Source: an uncultured Eubacteriaceae bacterium
Lineage (GTDB): Bacteria > Bacillota > Clostridia > Eubacteriales > Eubacteriaceae
Direction of reading: 5' to 3'
NCBI GenBank assembly: GCA_945867155.1
Contig: CAMBHL010000003.1
Coordinates: 62,001 to 126,000, forward strand
DNA length: 64,000 nucleotides
The translations under genes and the position numbers were made by a program. Below the pieces are notes generated by a model. That model saw only the letters and a program-made list of their open reading frames with translations. It made no database searches and was not told the origin of the DNA. Positions 43,852 through 51,597 of this stretch are shown piece by piece (position 1 is the stretch's first letter; every line of letters starts with the position of its first letter).

Positions 43852-44577
43852 TTAAGCTTCAGCCCAGTTGTGGAAAACTTCCTGAACATCGTCGTTGTCG
43901 TCGAACATTTCAAGCATTTTTTCCATTTTCTGGGCGTCTTTTTCAGACAGTTCCGTTTCTGTTGACGGAATCTGTGCGATTTCACCAGACGCAATGGTAT
44001 ATCCTGCATCTTGAAGCTTTTCCAACACATTGGCAAAATCTGCAGGCGCCGTTCTGATTTCATAGCCGTCTTCTGACGTTTCCATGTCCTCGGCGCCAGC
44101 GTCGAGGGCTGTCATCATCAGCTCGTCCTCATCCACCTCGTCTGATTTCTCGATGAGGATGCGTCCCGCTCTTTCAAACAAATAGCTCACGCATCCGTTG
44201 GTGCCGAGGTTGCCGCCGTTTTTATCAAAAATGTGCCGGACATCCCCTGCTGTTCTGTTTTTATTGTCGGTCAGTGCCTGCACGATAACCGCGGCACCGC
44301 CGGGGCCGTAGCCTTCATAGGTAATTTCTTCAAAAACGGCATCGCCCAATTCGCCGGAGCCTTTTTTGATGGCGCGGTCGATGTTGTCGTTTGGCATATT
44401 AGATGCTTTGGCCTTCGCCACTGCTTCACGCAGTTTTGAATTCATTTCCGGATCGCCACCGCCTTCTCTGGCCGCAACCGCGATCAGTTTCGCCATTTTG
44501 GTAAAGATTTTACCCTTAGCTGCATCCTGTTTGCCTTTTCTATTTTTAATATTATTCCATTTTGAATGTCCTGACAT
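43852..44577 (-). CDS. yebC: YebC/PmpR family protein
   Basis: Conserved protein described both as a DNA-binding transcriptional regulator and, for YebC2-type members, as a factor that helps ribosomes through proline stretches. The 241 residues begin [15 protein letters not shown], the universal family start, and include [17 protein letters not shown] and [13 protein letters not shown]. Length is normal. GGAGGT precedes the ATG by seven bases. Followed by a 66-residue membrane-protein gene. Confidence 0.97.
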   Translation of the reverse strand: MSGHSKWNNIKNRKGKQDAAKGKIFTKMAKLIAVAAREGGGDPEMNSKLREAVAKAKASNMPNDNIDRAIKKGSGELGDAVFEEITYEGYGPGGAAVIVQALTDNKNRTAGDVRHIFDKNGGNLGTNGCVSYLFERAGRILIEKSDEVDEDELMMTALDAGAEDMETSEDGYEIRTAPADFANVLEKLQDAGYTIASGEIAQIPSTETELSEKDAQKMEKMLEMFDDNDDVQEVFHNWAEA

Positions 44578-44654
44578 GATTTTACCTCCGCTTTATATAA
44601 ATTATATTAGATCATTTCGTGAATATTAATTGTATCATACACACCACTAGAGGG

Positions 44655-44682
44655 CAAATTAAAAGCACAGCCTTCGCTGTGC
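44655..44682 (-). terminator. Terminator of the ydbC-like gene
   Basis: Minus-strand stem GCACAG/CTGTGC (44665-44682) with a C-G-rich loop that can extend the pairing, followed by TTTTAATTTG. It lies eight bases after the stop codon. Confidence 0.75.
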
Positions 44683-44689
44683 CTCTTTG

Positions 44690-44911
44690 CTAATCTAAAT
44701 CTAAATCGTTGAGAATCCGCTTCAGTTCCGCGAGTTCATCGACCGTCAGCGTGATGCCCTTGCGCATTCTCTGATGATCCGGGGACCAATCCCGAATATC
44801 GTACTTGGGTTCTCTGCCGTTCCAGCTCACGCGGTTGAGCTCTTTCTGCCAGCCATTTGCGCCTTCAGACAACACACCGCATTCTTCTACAACATCAAAA
44901 TCAAATGCCAT
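44690..44911 (-). CDS. YdbC/PC4 family single-stranded-DNA-binding protein
   Basis: A 73-residue protein of the transcriptional-coactivator p15 (PC4)/YdbC family, which binds single-stranded DNA as a dimer. Recognisable family sequence includes WQKELNRVSWNGREPKYDIRDW and KGITLT (read here in parts: ELNRVSWNG, KYDIRDWSPDH). AAGGAGG precedes the ATG by seven bases. It lies 12 bases after the glutaredoxin gene and is likely in the same transcript, ending at the terminator downstream. Confidence 0.88.
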   Translation of the reverse strand: MAFDFDVVEECGVLSEGANGWQKELNRVSWNGREPKYDIRDWSPDHQRMRKGITLTVDELAELKRILNDLDLD

Positions 44912-44923
44912 AACCTTTCCTCC

Positions 44924-45169
44924 TTATTCCAAGCCTTCACTCTGATAAATTTCAAATAAATCGTCGCAGCCGCCGATAAAGCGATCGTTTAAAAAAACGT
45001 ACGGAACCGTAGTCTGTCCCGTCTTTTCGATCAGGTTCTGCTTGGCTTCATCTTTTCCCCAGATGTCGTGATCTGTGTAAGGAATGTGCAGCTGATCTAA
45101 TAATGCTTTGGCTCGGTTGCAATAAGGACAAGTCGGCCATGTATAGAGCTCTGCTTTGTCTATCTTCAT
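44924..45169 (-). CDS. Glutaredoxin
   Basis: Small thiol oxidoreductase with the dithiol active site CPYC (about residues 13-16) and the cis-proline loop TVPYVF (about 54-59), followed by GGCDDL. The 81 residues match class I glutaredoxins (GrxC-like). Many Clostridia lack glutathione, so the physiological reductant may be thioredoxin reductase or another thiol; this is not visible here. It is the first gene of a two-gene unit with the ydbC-like gene, from a promoter that overlaps the pilT stop codon. Confidence 0.9.
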   Translation of the reverse strand: MKIDKAELYTWPTCPYCNRAKALLDQLHIPYTDHDIWGKDEAKQNLIEKTGQTTVPYVFLNDRFIGGCDDLFEIYQSEGLE

Positions 45170-45227
45170 TGTATTTAAACGCCCCTTCCTAATCTCTTTT
45201 TTGCCTTGATTTCTGCTATTTTCTCAA

Positions 45228-45256
45228 ATTATAGCGAAAGCTTTCCCGATTTTCAA
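45228..45256 (-). promoter_or_regulatory. Promoter of the glutaredoxin-ydbC unit
   Basis: Minus-strand TTGAAA (45251-45256), 17 bases, TATAAT (45228-45233). The -35 overlaps the pilT stop codon (45253-45255). Confidence 0.7.
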
Positions 45257-46329
45257 TTCTTTTCTGACATTTTTTCCAAAGCCTCTTTAAAACGCTTTTT
45301 GTTGCGTGCTGACCGAAGGGCCGTCTGCTGTGTGATCCGACCGGTTTTGCAGAGCCGGATGAGATCTGCTTCCATGGTCTGGCTGCCGAATTTCTTCTCG
45401 GTCATCATGTAATTGTAAAGCTGCTGGGTCTGTCCTTCCCGGATCAGATTTTGGATGGCCGGTGTCACGATTAAAATTTCAGAAGCGCACACCCGTCCCC
45501 GGGCATTCGCTTTGGGAAGAAGCTGCTGCCAAAGGACTGCTCTTAAGTTCATCGACAGGACCTGGCGCATCTGACGGCTTTGATTTTCACCTGAAAAAAG
45601 CGAAAGCATGCGGTCTATGGCGCCTTCTGCAGTTGGCGTATGCAGAGTCGAAAAGACCAGATGACCGGTTTCTGCCGCCACCAACGCGGTTTTAACCGTC
45701 TCGCTGTCCCGCATTTCTCCAATCAGCAGCACATCCGGGTCCTCCCGAAGCGCATCCCGGAGGCCCGAGGCGTAATCCCGGACATCGGTACCAATCTCCC
45801 GCTGGTGAAGCAGGGCCTTCCCGTCGGGATAAAGGTATTCGACGGGATCTTCCAGCGTGATCAAATGGAGCGCCTGAGACAAGTTAATCTGATTGAGCAT
45901 CGCCGCAAGGGTCGTCGATTTTCCAGATCCAGTCGGGCCACATACCAAAACCAAACCGTTATTAATCGTACTAAAGCGTTCGGCTACCGGCGGCAGTCCC
46001 AGCTTCTTGAGATCTGGAACCTGCCGGGGCAAAAGCCGGATAGCCGCTGCCAGCGAGCGGCGCTGAAAATAAAGATTGATTCGGCAGCGAATCCCTTCAA
46101 TTGTTTTGGCAAAGTCAACCGATTTTTCCCGCATCAACTTTACAGAAAGCCTTTTGTCACTGCCGAGCAGCGCTTTGACAACCGTCTCACAGTCTGAAGC
46201 CGAAAGACGCTCCTCAGACAAATCTCGAAGCATCCCATCGATCCGGCACTTCGGCCGTTCACCTGCCGAAAAATGCACATCGCTCGCATGGTAATGTGCA
46301 GCTTTTGCGATCCAATTCTGTGCTTTCAT
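45253..46329 (-). CDS. pilT: Type IV pilus retraction ATPase PilT
   Basis: Hexameric cytoplasmic ATPase that powers pilus retraction, used for twitching and DNA uptake. From the ATG at 46327-46329 (GGGGAAAAGA upstream) it is 358 residues, the family size; the longer reading frame to 46434 would run through the terminator of the preceding gene. Motifs: ASDVHFSAGERP near the start, Walker A GPTGSGKST, the Asp-box ITLEDPVEYL, Walker B LLIGEMRD, and the His-box GHLVFSTLHT. No other pilus genes are in the window, so partners must lie elsewhere. Confidence 0.94.
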   Translation of the reverse strand: MKAQNWIAKAAHYHASDVHFSAGERPKCRIDGMLRDLSEERLSASDCETVVKALLGSDKRLSVKLMREKSVDFAKTIEGIRCRINLYFQRRSLAAAIRLLPRQVPDLKKLGLPPVAERFSTINNGLVLVCGPTGSGKSTTLAAMLNQINLSQALHLITLEDPVEYLYPDGKALLHQREIGTDVRDYASGLRDALREDPDVLLIGEMRDSETVKTALVAAETGHLVFSTLHTPTAEGAIDRMLSLFSGENQSRQMRQVLSMNLRAVLWQQLLPKANARGRVCASEILIVTPAIQNLIREGQTQQLYNYMMTEKKFGSQTMEADLIRLCKTGRITQQTALRSARNKKRFKEALEKMSEKN

Positions 46330-46378
46330 TTCTTTTCCCCGCCATCTCTTTTTTGTTTTATTATAACCGATACCGCCG

Positions 46379-46414
46379 CAAAAAACAGCCGCCAGATGTA
46401 AATCTGGCGGCTGT
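46379..46414 (-). terminator. Terminator of the LTA-synthase-like gene
   Basis: Perfect 13-bp minus-strand stem ACAGCCGCCAGAT/ATCTGGCGGCTGT (46385-46414) followed by a six-T run. It lies between the LTA-synthase-like gene and pilT. Confidence 0.9.
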
Positions 46415-46433
46415 GCACGCGTCTTTATCCACA

Positions 46434-48665
46434 TTAGTTAACCACATTCATTAAATTGCTGCTGCCGTATTTCTTGCGATAGGCTTCGAGGGATGAGCGG
46501 AGTTGCTGATCTGATTTGCCGTCCGGCGCACCCTTGAGCAGATAAAGGGAACGCTTGCGCCCTTTCTTGTCAAACATATTGTTGTACAGCACCTTGCGGT
46601 AGTTCTGAACTTCTGTGTTGTACTTTTCAGCATCGTCCAAAGTCAGGTAATCGCCGTCTGCGGTAATGGCACCCTTGCTGTTGATCACGGGCATTTTGTC
46701 GTACATAGCCTGTTCATACTTGTTGTATTCTGTTGTTTTAAGTCCTAAAGTCTGCAGCAGCTCTGTCTGCAGATAATTGACTGACAAGTTTTTATTGCTC
46801 TGGGCGTCGATGTTGTAATTCGTCCAGATAATGTACGGCGTGATGTAACGCTGCTGGGTTTCCTCACCGCTCCATTTGCTGAGGCTCTTGCCTTTGACAT
46901 CCGCATAAAAAGAGTCATCCAGCCTCGGCTGATGGTCTCCGAAAAACACGACCGCCACCGGTTCATCCTGATTCTTGAAATAATTGATCATTTCCTTCAG
47001 GGCCGTGTCGCTTTCTTTAATCAGCGTCAGATATTCTTCTGCGTCAGTATGCGTGGCATTGCTGTTGACCTGGTTCGGCATGTTGGTGATTTTGATTTGT
47101 TCCATTCCGTTGGTTCCGACGTTATACCCTCCGTGATTCGCGATGGTCACATCGAAAATAAACTGAGGTTTGCTGCCATGTTTTTTGTAAAGATCGATGA
47201 TTTTCTGGTAAGTTGCACGGTCACTGACGTAACTGTTGCGCGTCAGCTCAGAATGGCTGAAGGAATCTTCATAAAAATAGGTATGCTGAAAACCAAGATA
47301 TGGATACACCTTATTGCGCTTCCAGGCCGACGATTTTCCCGGGTGCATGGCGTAGGTTTCGTACCCCTGGGCGCGCAGATTTTTCGCAAGGCTCGGCGTT
47401 TTATCATTGACGTACATCTGATAAGGCCGTGTGTTTTCAGGCAGAAACGCCGTGGAATTTCCCGTCAGAAACGAATATTCCGTGTTGCAGGTTCCTGCAC
47501 CGTAAACATCAACGTACAAATTTCCCCGGACCGTATTTTTGCTTAAGCTCCTGAAAAAGGGCATGTAGTCCTCGTTGGTCTGGAAATTTCCGAGTACTGA
47601 AAGATCCGAAAAGCTTTCGTTCATCACGGCAATGATCGTCGGTTTTTTGCCGTTGGCGACCGCTTCTGTTGCCTTTTTTCCCGCGTTAGTATTCTTTTTC
47701 ACTTCAGCGCTCGCCTTCTTGCTTCCTGTTTTGACAATTTGTGCAGCCGCCTGGGCCGAATAGCCGCTCGGTTTCGGAACATGCAAGAGCTTCGCATTGG
47801 TCACAAAGGCCGTGATGTACTGATTGCTCGACGGCGTCCAGGAATCGTAGACGTCTTCGATGGGCAGACACATGATAAGCACAAAAGCGGCTGCTGTAAC
47901 TCCCAGAGCGCCCAGGCGCATCAGCCCGTTTTTCTTTTTAGCGCCTAAATCGATTTTCGACGGAATGTTGGTGCTGACCGCGTAAGCGGCAAGGGCCATA
48001 TAAATGCCGGCAATAATGGTGCCGGAAATGCCAATGGCGTAATTTTTCGCGACCTCCATCCCGGTATTCGCTGTCAGCAAATCCCCAAGATAAAAGGGAT
48101 CGCCACGGAATTTAAGTAAAAAGAAATTGACGCACGACAGCACAAACAGCATCACCAACACGATGCGCACGCTGAGTCTTAAGCGGTTGGTTAAGGCGAA
48201 AAACAGCGCCGTCAATGCCGCCATGATCAAAAAAGCCAGTCCCAGTTGAATCAGGCCCAAGGGATCAAAACGGCTGCTCGTCACAATCGGCATCCCGCAG
48301 GCGGTCTGATGCGCTGCAGCGATCAGAAAAAAGGAGATCAATCCAACGGCGATCCGCCAGTTGCGTCGGTCTTTTCCTTCAAATTTAAATGTCACGGCGA
48401 TGAACAAAGCCGTCACAAAAATGGCAATGACCGTCGACGGCCAGTACTGCGACGGAATCTGGGTCTGTTCATACTGGCCGAAGACCGACATGAGCGCAAG
48501 CCCGACTACCACATAAACAACGGCCAGAATTAAGCGCAGGTAATTGGTTTCGACAGGCAGCTTCAGGACATAATCCCGCTTTTGTCTGACCGCCTGCCAC
48601 TTATTTTGATCTTTATCATTTTGCTTTTGTTCAGTTTGATGCTGAACATCATCTTTATCGTTCAC
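46434..48665 (-). CDS. LTA synthase family protein (phosphoglycerol transferase/sulfatase fold)
   Basis: Membrane enzyme likely to polymerise or transfer glycerol-phosphate onto lipid or cell-wall glycans. From the GTG at 48663-48665 (GGAGGT five bases upstream) it is 743 residues; an ATG at 48686 would include the ribosome-binding site. Layout: Lys/Gln-rich cytoplasmic start, about five to six membrane helices (about 50-270), a Lys/Ala linker, and an external sulfatase-like domain with AVMNESFSDLSVLG, the presumed catalytic Thr in GAGTCNTEYSFLTG, and metal ligands FFGDHQPRL. A YaeJ-like C-terminal Ser/Lys tail. The acceptor is unknown. Expression may be controlled by a hairpin in its leader. 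Confidence 0.88.
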   Translation of the reverse strand: MNDKDDVQHQTEQKQNDKDQNKWQAVRQKRDYVLKLPVETNYLRLILAVVYVVVGLALMSVFGQYEQTQIPSQYWPSTVIAIFVTALFIAVTFKFEGKDRRNWRIAVGLISFFLIAAAHQTACGMPIVTSSRFDPLGLIQLGLAFLIMAALTALFFALTNRLRLSVRIVLVMLFVLSCVNFFLLKFRGDPFYLGDLLTANTGMEVAKNYAIGISGTIIAGIYMALAAYAVSTNIPSKIDLGAKKKNGLMRLGALGVTAAAFVLIMCLPIEDVYDSWTPSSNQYITAFVTNAKLLHVPKPSGYSAQAAAQIVKTGSKKASAEVKKNTNAGKKATEAVANGKKPTIIAVMNESFSDLSVLGNFQTNEDYMPFFRSLSKNTVRGNLYVDVYGAGTCNTEYSFLTGNSTAFLPENTRPYQMYVNDKTPSLAKNLRAQGYETYAMHPGKSSAWKRNKVYPYLGFQHTYFYEDSFSHSELTRNSYVSDRATYQKIIDLYKKHGSKPQFIFDVTIANHGGYNVGTNGMEQIKITNMPNQVNSNATHTDAEEYLTLIKESDTALKEMINYFKNQDEPVAVVFFGDHQPRLDDSFYADVKGKSLSKWSGEETQQRYITPYIIWTNYNIDAQSNKNLSVNYLQTELLQTLGLKTTEYNKYEQAMYDKMPVINSKGAITADGDYLTLDDAEKYNTEVQNYRKVLYNNMFDKKGRKRSLYLLKGAPDGKSDQQLRSSLEAYRKKYGSSNLMNVVN

Positions 48666-48697
48666 ATTCAACCTCCGTCGTCCCATTGTTTTTGGAC

Positions 48698-48731
48698 AAA
48701 AAAAGGCGACTGCATCAAAACTGATGCAGTC
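48698..48731 (-). terminator. Terminator-like hairpin between pyk and the LTA-synthase-like gene
   Basis: Perfect 10-bp minus-strand stem GACTGCATCA/TGATGCAGTC (48708-48731, 4-base loop) followed by GCC and a seven-T run (48698-48704). A promoter for the downstream gene lies upstream of it (48751-48780), so the hairpin is both the pyk terminator and part of the leader of the next gene. Confidence 0.75.
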
Positions 48732-48750
48732 TACCCTTTTGTTTTTTCTT

Positions 48751-48780
48751 ATTATACAATTATTTATACAATAATGTAAA
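48751..48780 (-). promoter_or_regulatory. Candidate promoter of the LTA-synthase-like gene
   Basis: Minus-strand TTTACA (48775-48780), 18 bases, TATAAT (48751-48756). Initiation near 48744 would put the terminator-like hairpin at about +13 of the transcript. Confidence 0.6.
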
Positions 48781-48832
48781 ATATTTTTAAAGTCTTTTGT
48801 GAGCGTTAAAGCAAAATTAAAGTCTGCTAACT

Positions 48833-50599
48833 TTAAATTTTCCGATTGCGGACGGCGCCCTGGTAAATCATCCCGTTGAGCGGATCGATCGTGATCAGCT
48901 TGCCTTCAGTAATGACTTCCGTCGCTTTCTGAACGCCCTTAATGACTGGAATGTGGTAATCCTTCGCCACATGATCGGCTTCTGAATTCGGGCCGACTTC
49001 AGAGGTGACCACTGCGGCCGCCTTTTCAATGGCGCCGTAGATCCCCGGCGTGATGACGCGGGTAACCACGATATCCCCTTCGTCGAAATCGTCCAAGGTA
49101 TCCGGTGTGACAAATTTTGCAAAACCGGTCACCAGTTTATCGCCGATGCCGATTCCAGAGAGCACTGCGTTGCCAACCGTTCTCACGCGGATGGTGTTCG
49201 TATTTCCCTGGATGCCGAAAGGCAGACCGGCTGCCGCGACCACCAGATCACCGGTTTTCACGACATTCATCGTTTCGAGAATACGGTTTACATCGTTCAC
49301 CAGATCGTCAAGTTCTGTCATCTTCGGCACATACAGGCAGTAAGCCCCCCACTGCATGCAGCATCTGCGCACCGTCCGCATATTGTCTGAAACAGCGAAG
49401 ATCAAGCAGTTCGGGCGGTATTTGGACAGCATTCTCGGGGTGTAGCCGCTGGTCGTCGGCGCAATAATGGCCTTGACGCCCAAAGATTCTACGATGTTGA
49501 CAACGGCGGAGCAGACCCCATTTGTAATAGTCATTTCACCGTGGGGCACATGTTCCCGGTGCTTGTACTGAGGTGAATTTTCCGTTTTTAATACGATACG
49601 CGCCATGGTCTTGCAGGCTTCGACCGGATAGTCCCCAGCTGCCGTTTCCCCTGAAAGCATAACCGCATCGGTGCCGTCGAAAACAGCGTTTGCCACATCC
49701 CCGACTTCTGCCCGGGTCGGGCGGGGATTTCTGATCATGGAATCCAGCATCTGTGTAGCCGTGATGACCGGCTTGCCGACGATATTGCAACGCTGAATGA
49801 TGTTTTTCTGAACAATCGGCACGTCTTCGGCAGGGATTTCGACGCCCAGATCGCCTCTGGCCACCATAATGCCGTCGGAAACCGTGATGATGCGGTGGAT
49901 GTTTTCGACCCCTTCGCGGCTTTCGATTTTGGAAATGATTTTGACGTGTTCGCCGCCGGCATTGTTCAGGACTTTCCGGATGGCAATGACATCCTGAGCT
50001 TTGCGGATAAACGATGCCGAAACGAAATCAATGCCGTGTTTGACGCCGAAAATCAAATCTTCCCGGTCCTTTTCCGTCAGTCCCGGCAAGCTGATGGAAA
50101 CTTCCGGAATATTGATGCTTTTCCGGCTTCCCAATTCGCCGCCATTGTCAACGACACATTCGATGTCCTGGCCATCGATTTTCTGAACCGTCAGTTCGAT
50201 GAGGCCGTCGTCGATCAGGATTTTCACCCCTTCTTTCAAATCGTCAGGCAGGCCTTTATAGCTCACGGACACGCGGCTGGCATCCCCTTCGATGTCTTCC
50301 GTGGTCAGGGTGATGTGATCGCCCTGATTCAGCATGACTTTCCCGTCTTTTAAAACACCTGTCCGGATTTCCGGTCCCTTGGTGTCCAGCATTATTGCAA
50401 TGGCGATGCCGGAATCTTTGCGCGCCTTTTTGAGCCGTGCGATCCGCTTGGCGTGTTCTTCATGAGAACCATGGGAAAAGTTCAGCCGTGCGACGTTCAT
50501 CCCGTGGGTAATCAGCTGTTCCAAAACCCCTGGACGGTCTGTTGCAGGACCGAGGGTACAGATCATCTTTGTTTTCTTTAATACTTCTGGATTTGGCAT
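48833..50599 (-). CDS. pyk: Pyruvate kinase with C-terminal PEP-utilizer-type domain
   Basis: Converts phosphoenolpyruvate and ADP to pyruvate and ATP. The 588 residues exceed the 470-residue core by the extra C-terminal sequence found in Bacillus and many Clostridia. Core signatures include MICTLGPATD at the N-terminus, ISKIESREGVEN (catalytic Lys region, about 220), and MVARGDLGVEIP. The extra domain (about 475-588) has VTSEVGPNSEADHV and HIPVIKGVQKATEVI but lacks the TSHAA-type phosphohistidine motif, so it is regulatory or structural only. RBS AGAGG. Third gene of dnaE-pfkA-pyk. Confidence 0.97.
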   Translation of the reverse strand: MPNPEVLKKTKMICTLGPATDRPGVLEQLITHGMNVARLNFSHGSHEEHAKRIARLKKARKDSGIAIAIMLDTKGPEIRTGVLKDGKVMLNQGDHITLTTEDIEGDASRVSVSYKGLPDDLKEGVKILIDDGLIELTVQKIDGQDIECVVDNGGELGSRKSINIPEVSISLPGLTEKDREDLIFGVKHGIDFVSASFIRKAQDVIAIRKVLNNAGGEHVKIISKIESREGVENIHRIITVSDGIMVARGDLGVEIPAEDVPIVQKNIIQRCNIVGKPVITATQMLDSMIRNPRPTRAEVGDVANAVFDGTDAVMLSGETAAGDYPVEACKTMARIVLKTENSPQYKHREHVPHGEMTITNGVCSAVVNIVESLGVKAIIAPTTSGYTPRMLSKYRPNCLIFAVSDNMRTVRRCCMQWGAYCLYVPKMTELDDLVNDVNRILETMNVVKTGDLVVAAAGLPFGIQGNTNTIRVRTVGNAVLSGIGIGDKLVTGFAKFVTPDTLDDFDEGDIVVTRVITPGIYGAIEKAAAVVTSEVGPNSEADHVAKDYHIPVIKGVQKATEVITEGKLITIDPLNGMIYQGAVRNRKI

Positions 50600-50637
50600 G
50601 CGTTATAACCTCTTTTCTGATTTTGCCAATGTATCCT

Positions 50638-51597
50638 CTACATTGATAAAATCTGAATCATTTTGTACATTTCTTCATCAAAAGTCTTGGGCGTATTGAG
50701 GGCTTCTTCCAAATCGACCGCTTCGTATTTCCCGTCGCGTGTCACGATGACAATACCCGTATGACCTTTTACAATTTCTTCAACGGCCATATAGCCCATG
50801 TTGCTGGCCAGATTCCGGTCGAAATGGCTCGGCGAGCCCCCGCGCTGAATGTAGCCCAGGTTCGTTCCCTTGGTTTCGACTTTGGTCAGTTCCTGAATCT
50901 TCTTGCAGTAATCCCGATAGCCGCCGCAGCCTTCGGCGAGCATGATAATGCTGTGCATTTTGCCCCGGTCTCGGCCTTCAACGAGGCGCTGACAGAGGGT
51001 TTCCAAAGGCACTTCCTTTTCCGGGATAATCATGCCTTTTGCACCGCAGGCCAGTCCGGCGTACATCGCGATATCACCGCATCTGCGGCCCATGACCTGC
51101 ACCACATTGATGCGGTTGTGAGAGAATGTGGTGTCTCTGATTTTGCTGATCGCGTCAATAGCGGTTGAAACTGCCGTGTCGAAACCGATAGTATAGTCGC
51201 TGGCACCGAAGTCGTTGTCGATCGTTCCCGGAATGCCCACAATTTTGACGCCGAGATCCTGCAGCTTCAGAGCCCCTGTCAGGCTGCCGTCGCCGCCGAT
51301 GACGACCAATACGTCAATTTCGTATTCCTTTAATATTTCAGCGGCTCGGTGAAGTCCGGCATTTGTCGGGAAGAAATCAGAACGGGACGTCTGCAGAATG
51401 GTGCCGCCGTGGTCGATAATATTCGCCACAGAGCGGCTGTTCATCGGATAAAAATCCTGTTCCAAAAGTCCTGCATAGCCGCGGTTGATCCCGTATACTT
51501 CATAATCGTGATAAATGGCAGTCCGCACAACTGCACGGATGGCTGCATTCATGCCAGGTGCATCGCCGCCGCTCGTCAAGAGCCCGATTCGTTTCAT
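50638..51597 (-). CDS. pfkA: ATP-dependent 6-phosphofructokinase
   Basis: Phosphorylates fructose-6-phosphate, the committed step of glycolysis. The 319 residues are typical of bacterial allosteric PfkA. LTSGGDAPGMNAAIR lies at the N-terminus, GGDGSL (about 102-107) with Gly after Asp marks ATP rather than pyrophosphate use, PGTIDND (about 124-130) contains the catalytic Asp, and MGRRCGDIA lines the sugar site. Start overlaps dnaE's stop (ATGA). In the operon dnaE-pfkA-pyk. Confidence 0.97.
   Translation of the reverse strand: MKRIGLLTSGGDAPGMNAAIRAVVRTAIYHDYEVYGINRGYAGLLEQDFYPMNSRSVANIIDHGGTILQTSRSDFFPTNAGLHRAAEILKEYEIDVLVVIGGDGSLTGALKLQDLGVKIVGIPGTIDNDFGASDYTIGFDTAVSTAIDAISKIRDTTFSHNRINVVQVMGRRCGDIAMYAGLACGAKGMIIPEKEVPLETLCQRLVEGRDRGKMHSIIMLAEGCGGYRDYCKKIQELTKVETKGTNLGYIQRGGSPSHFDRNLASNMGYMAVEEIVKGHTGIVIVTRDGKYEAVDLEEALNTPKTFDEEMYKMIQILSM

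Noticed and set aside
46330..46434. Extended N-terminus of pilT up to 46434
   Set aside because: It would read through the terminator hairpin of the preceding gene; the ATG at 46329 gives the family length and has a ribosome-binding site.
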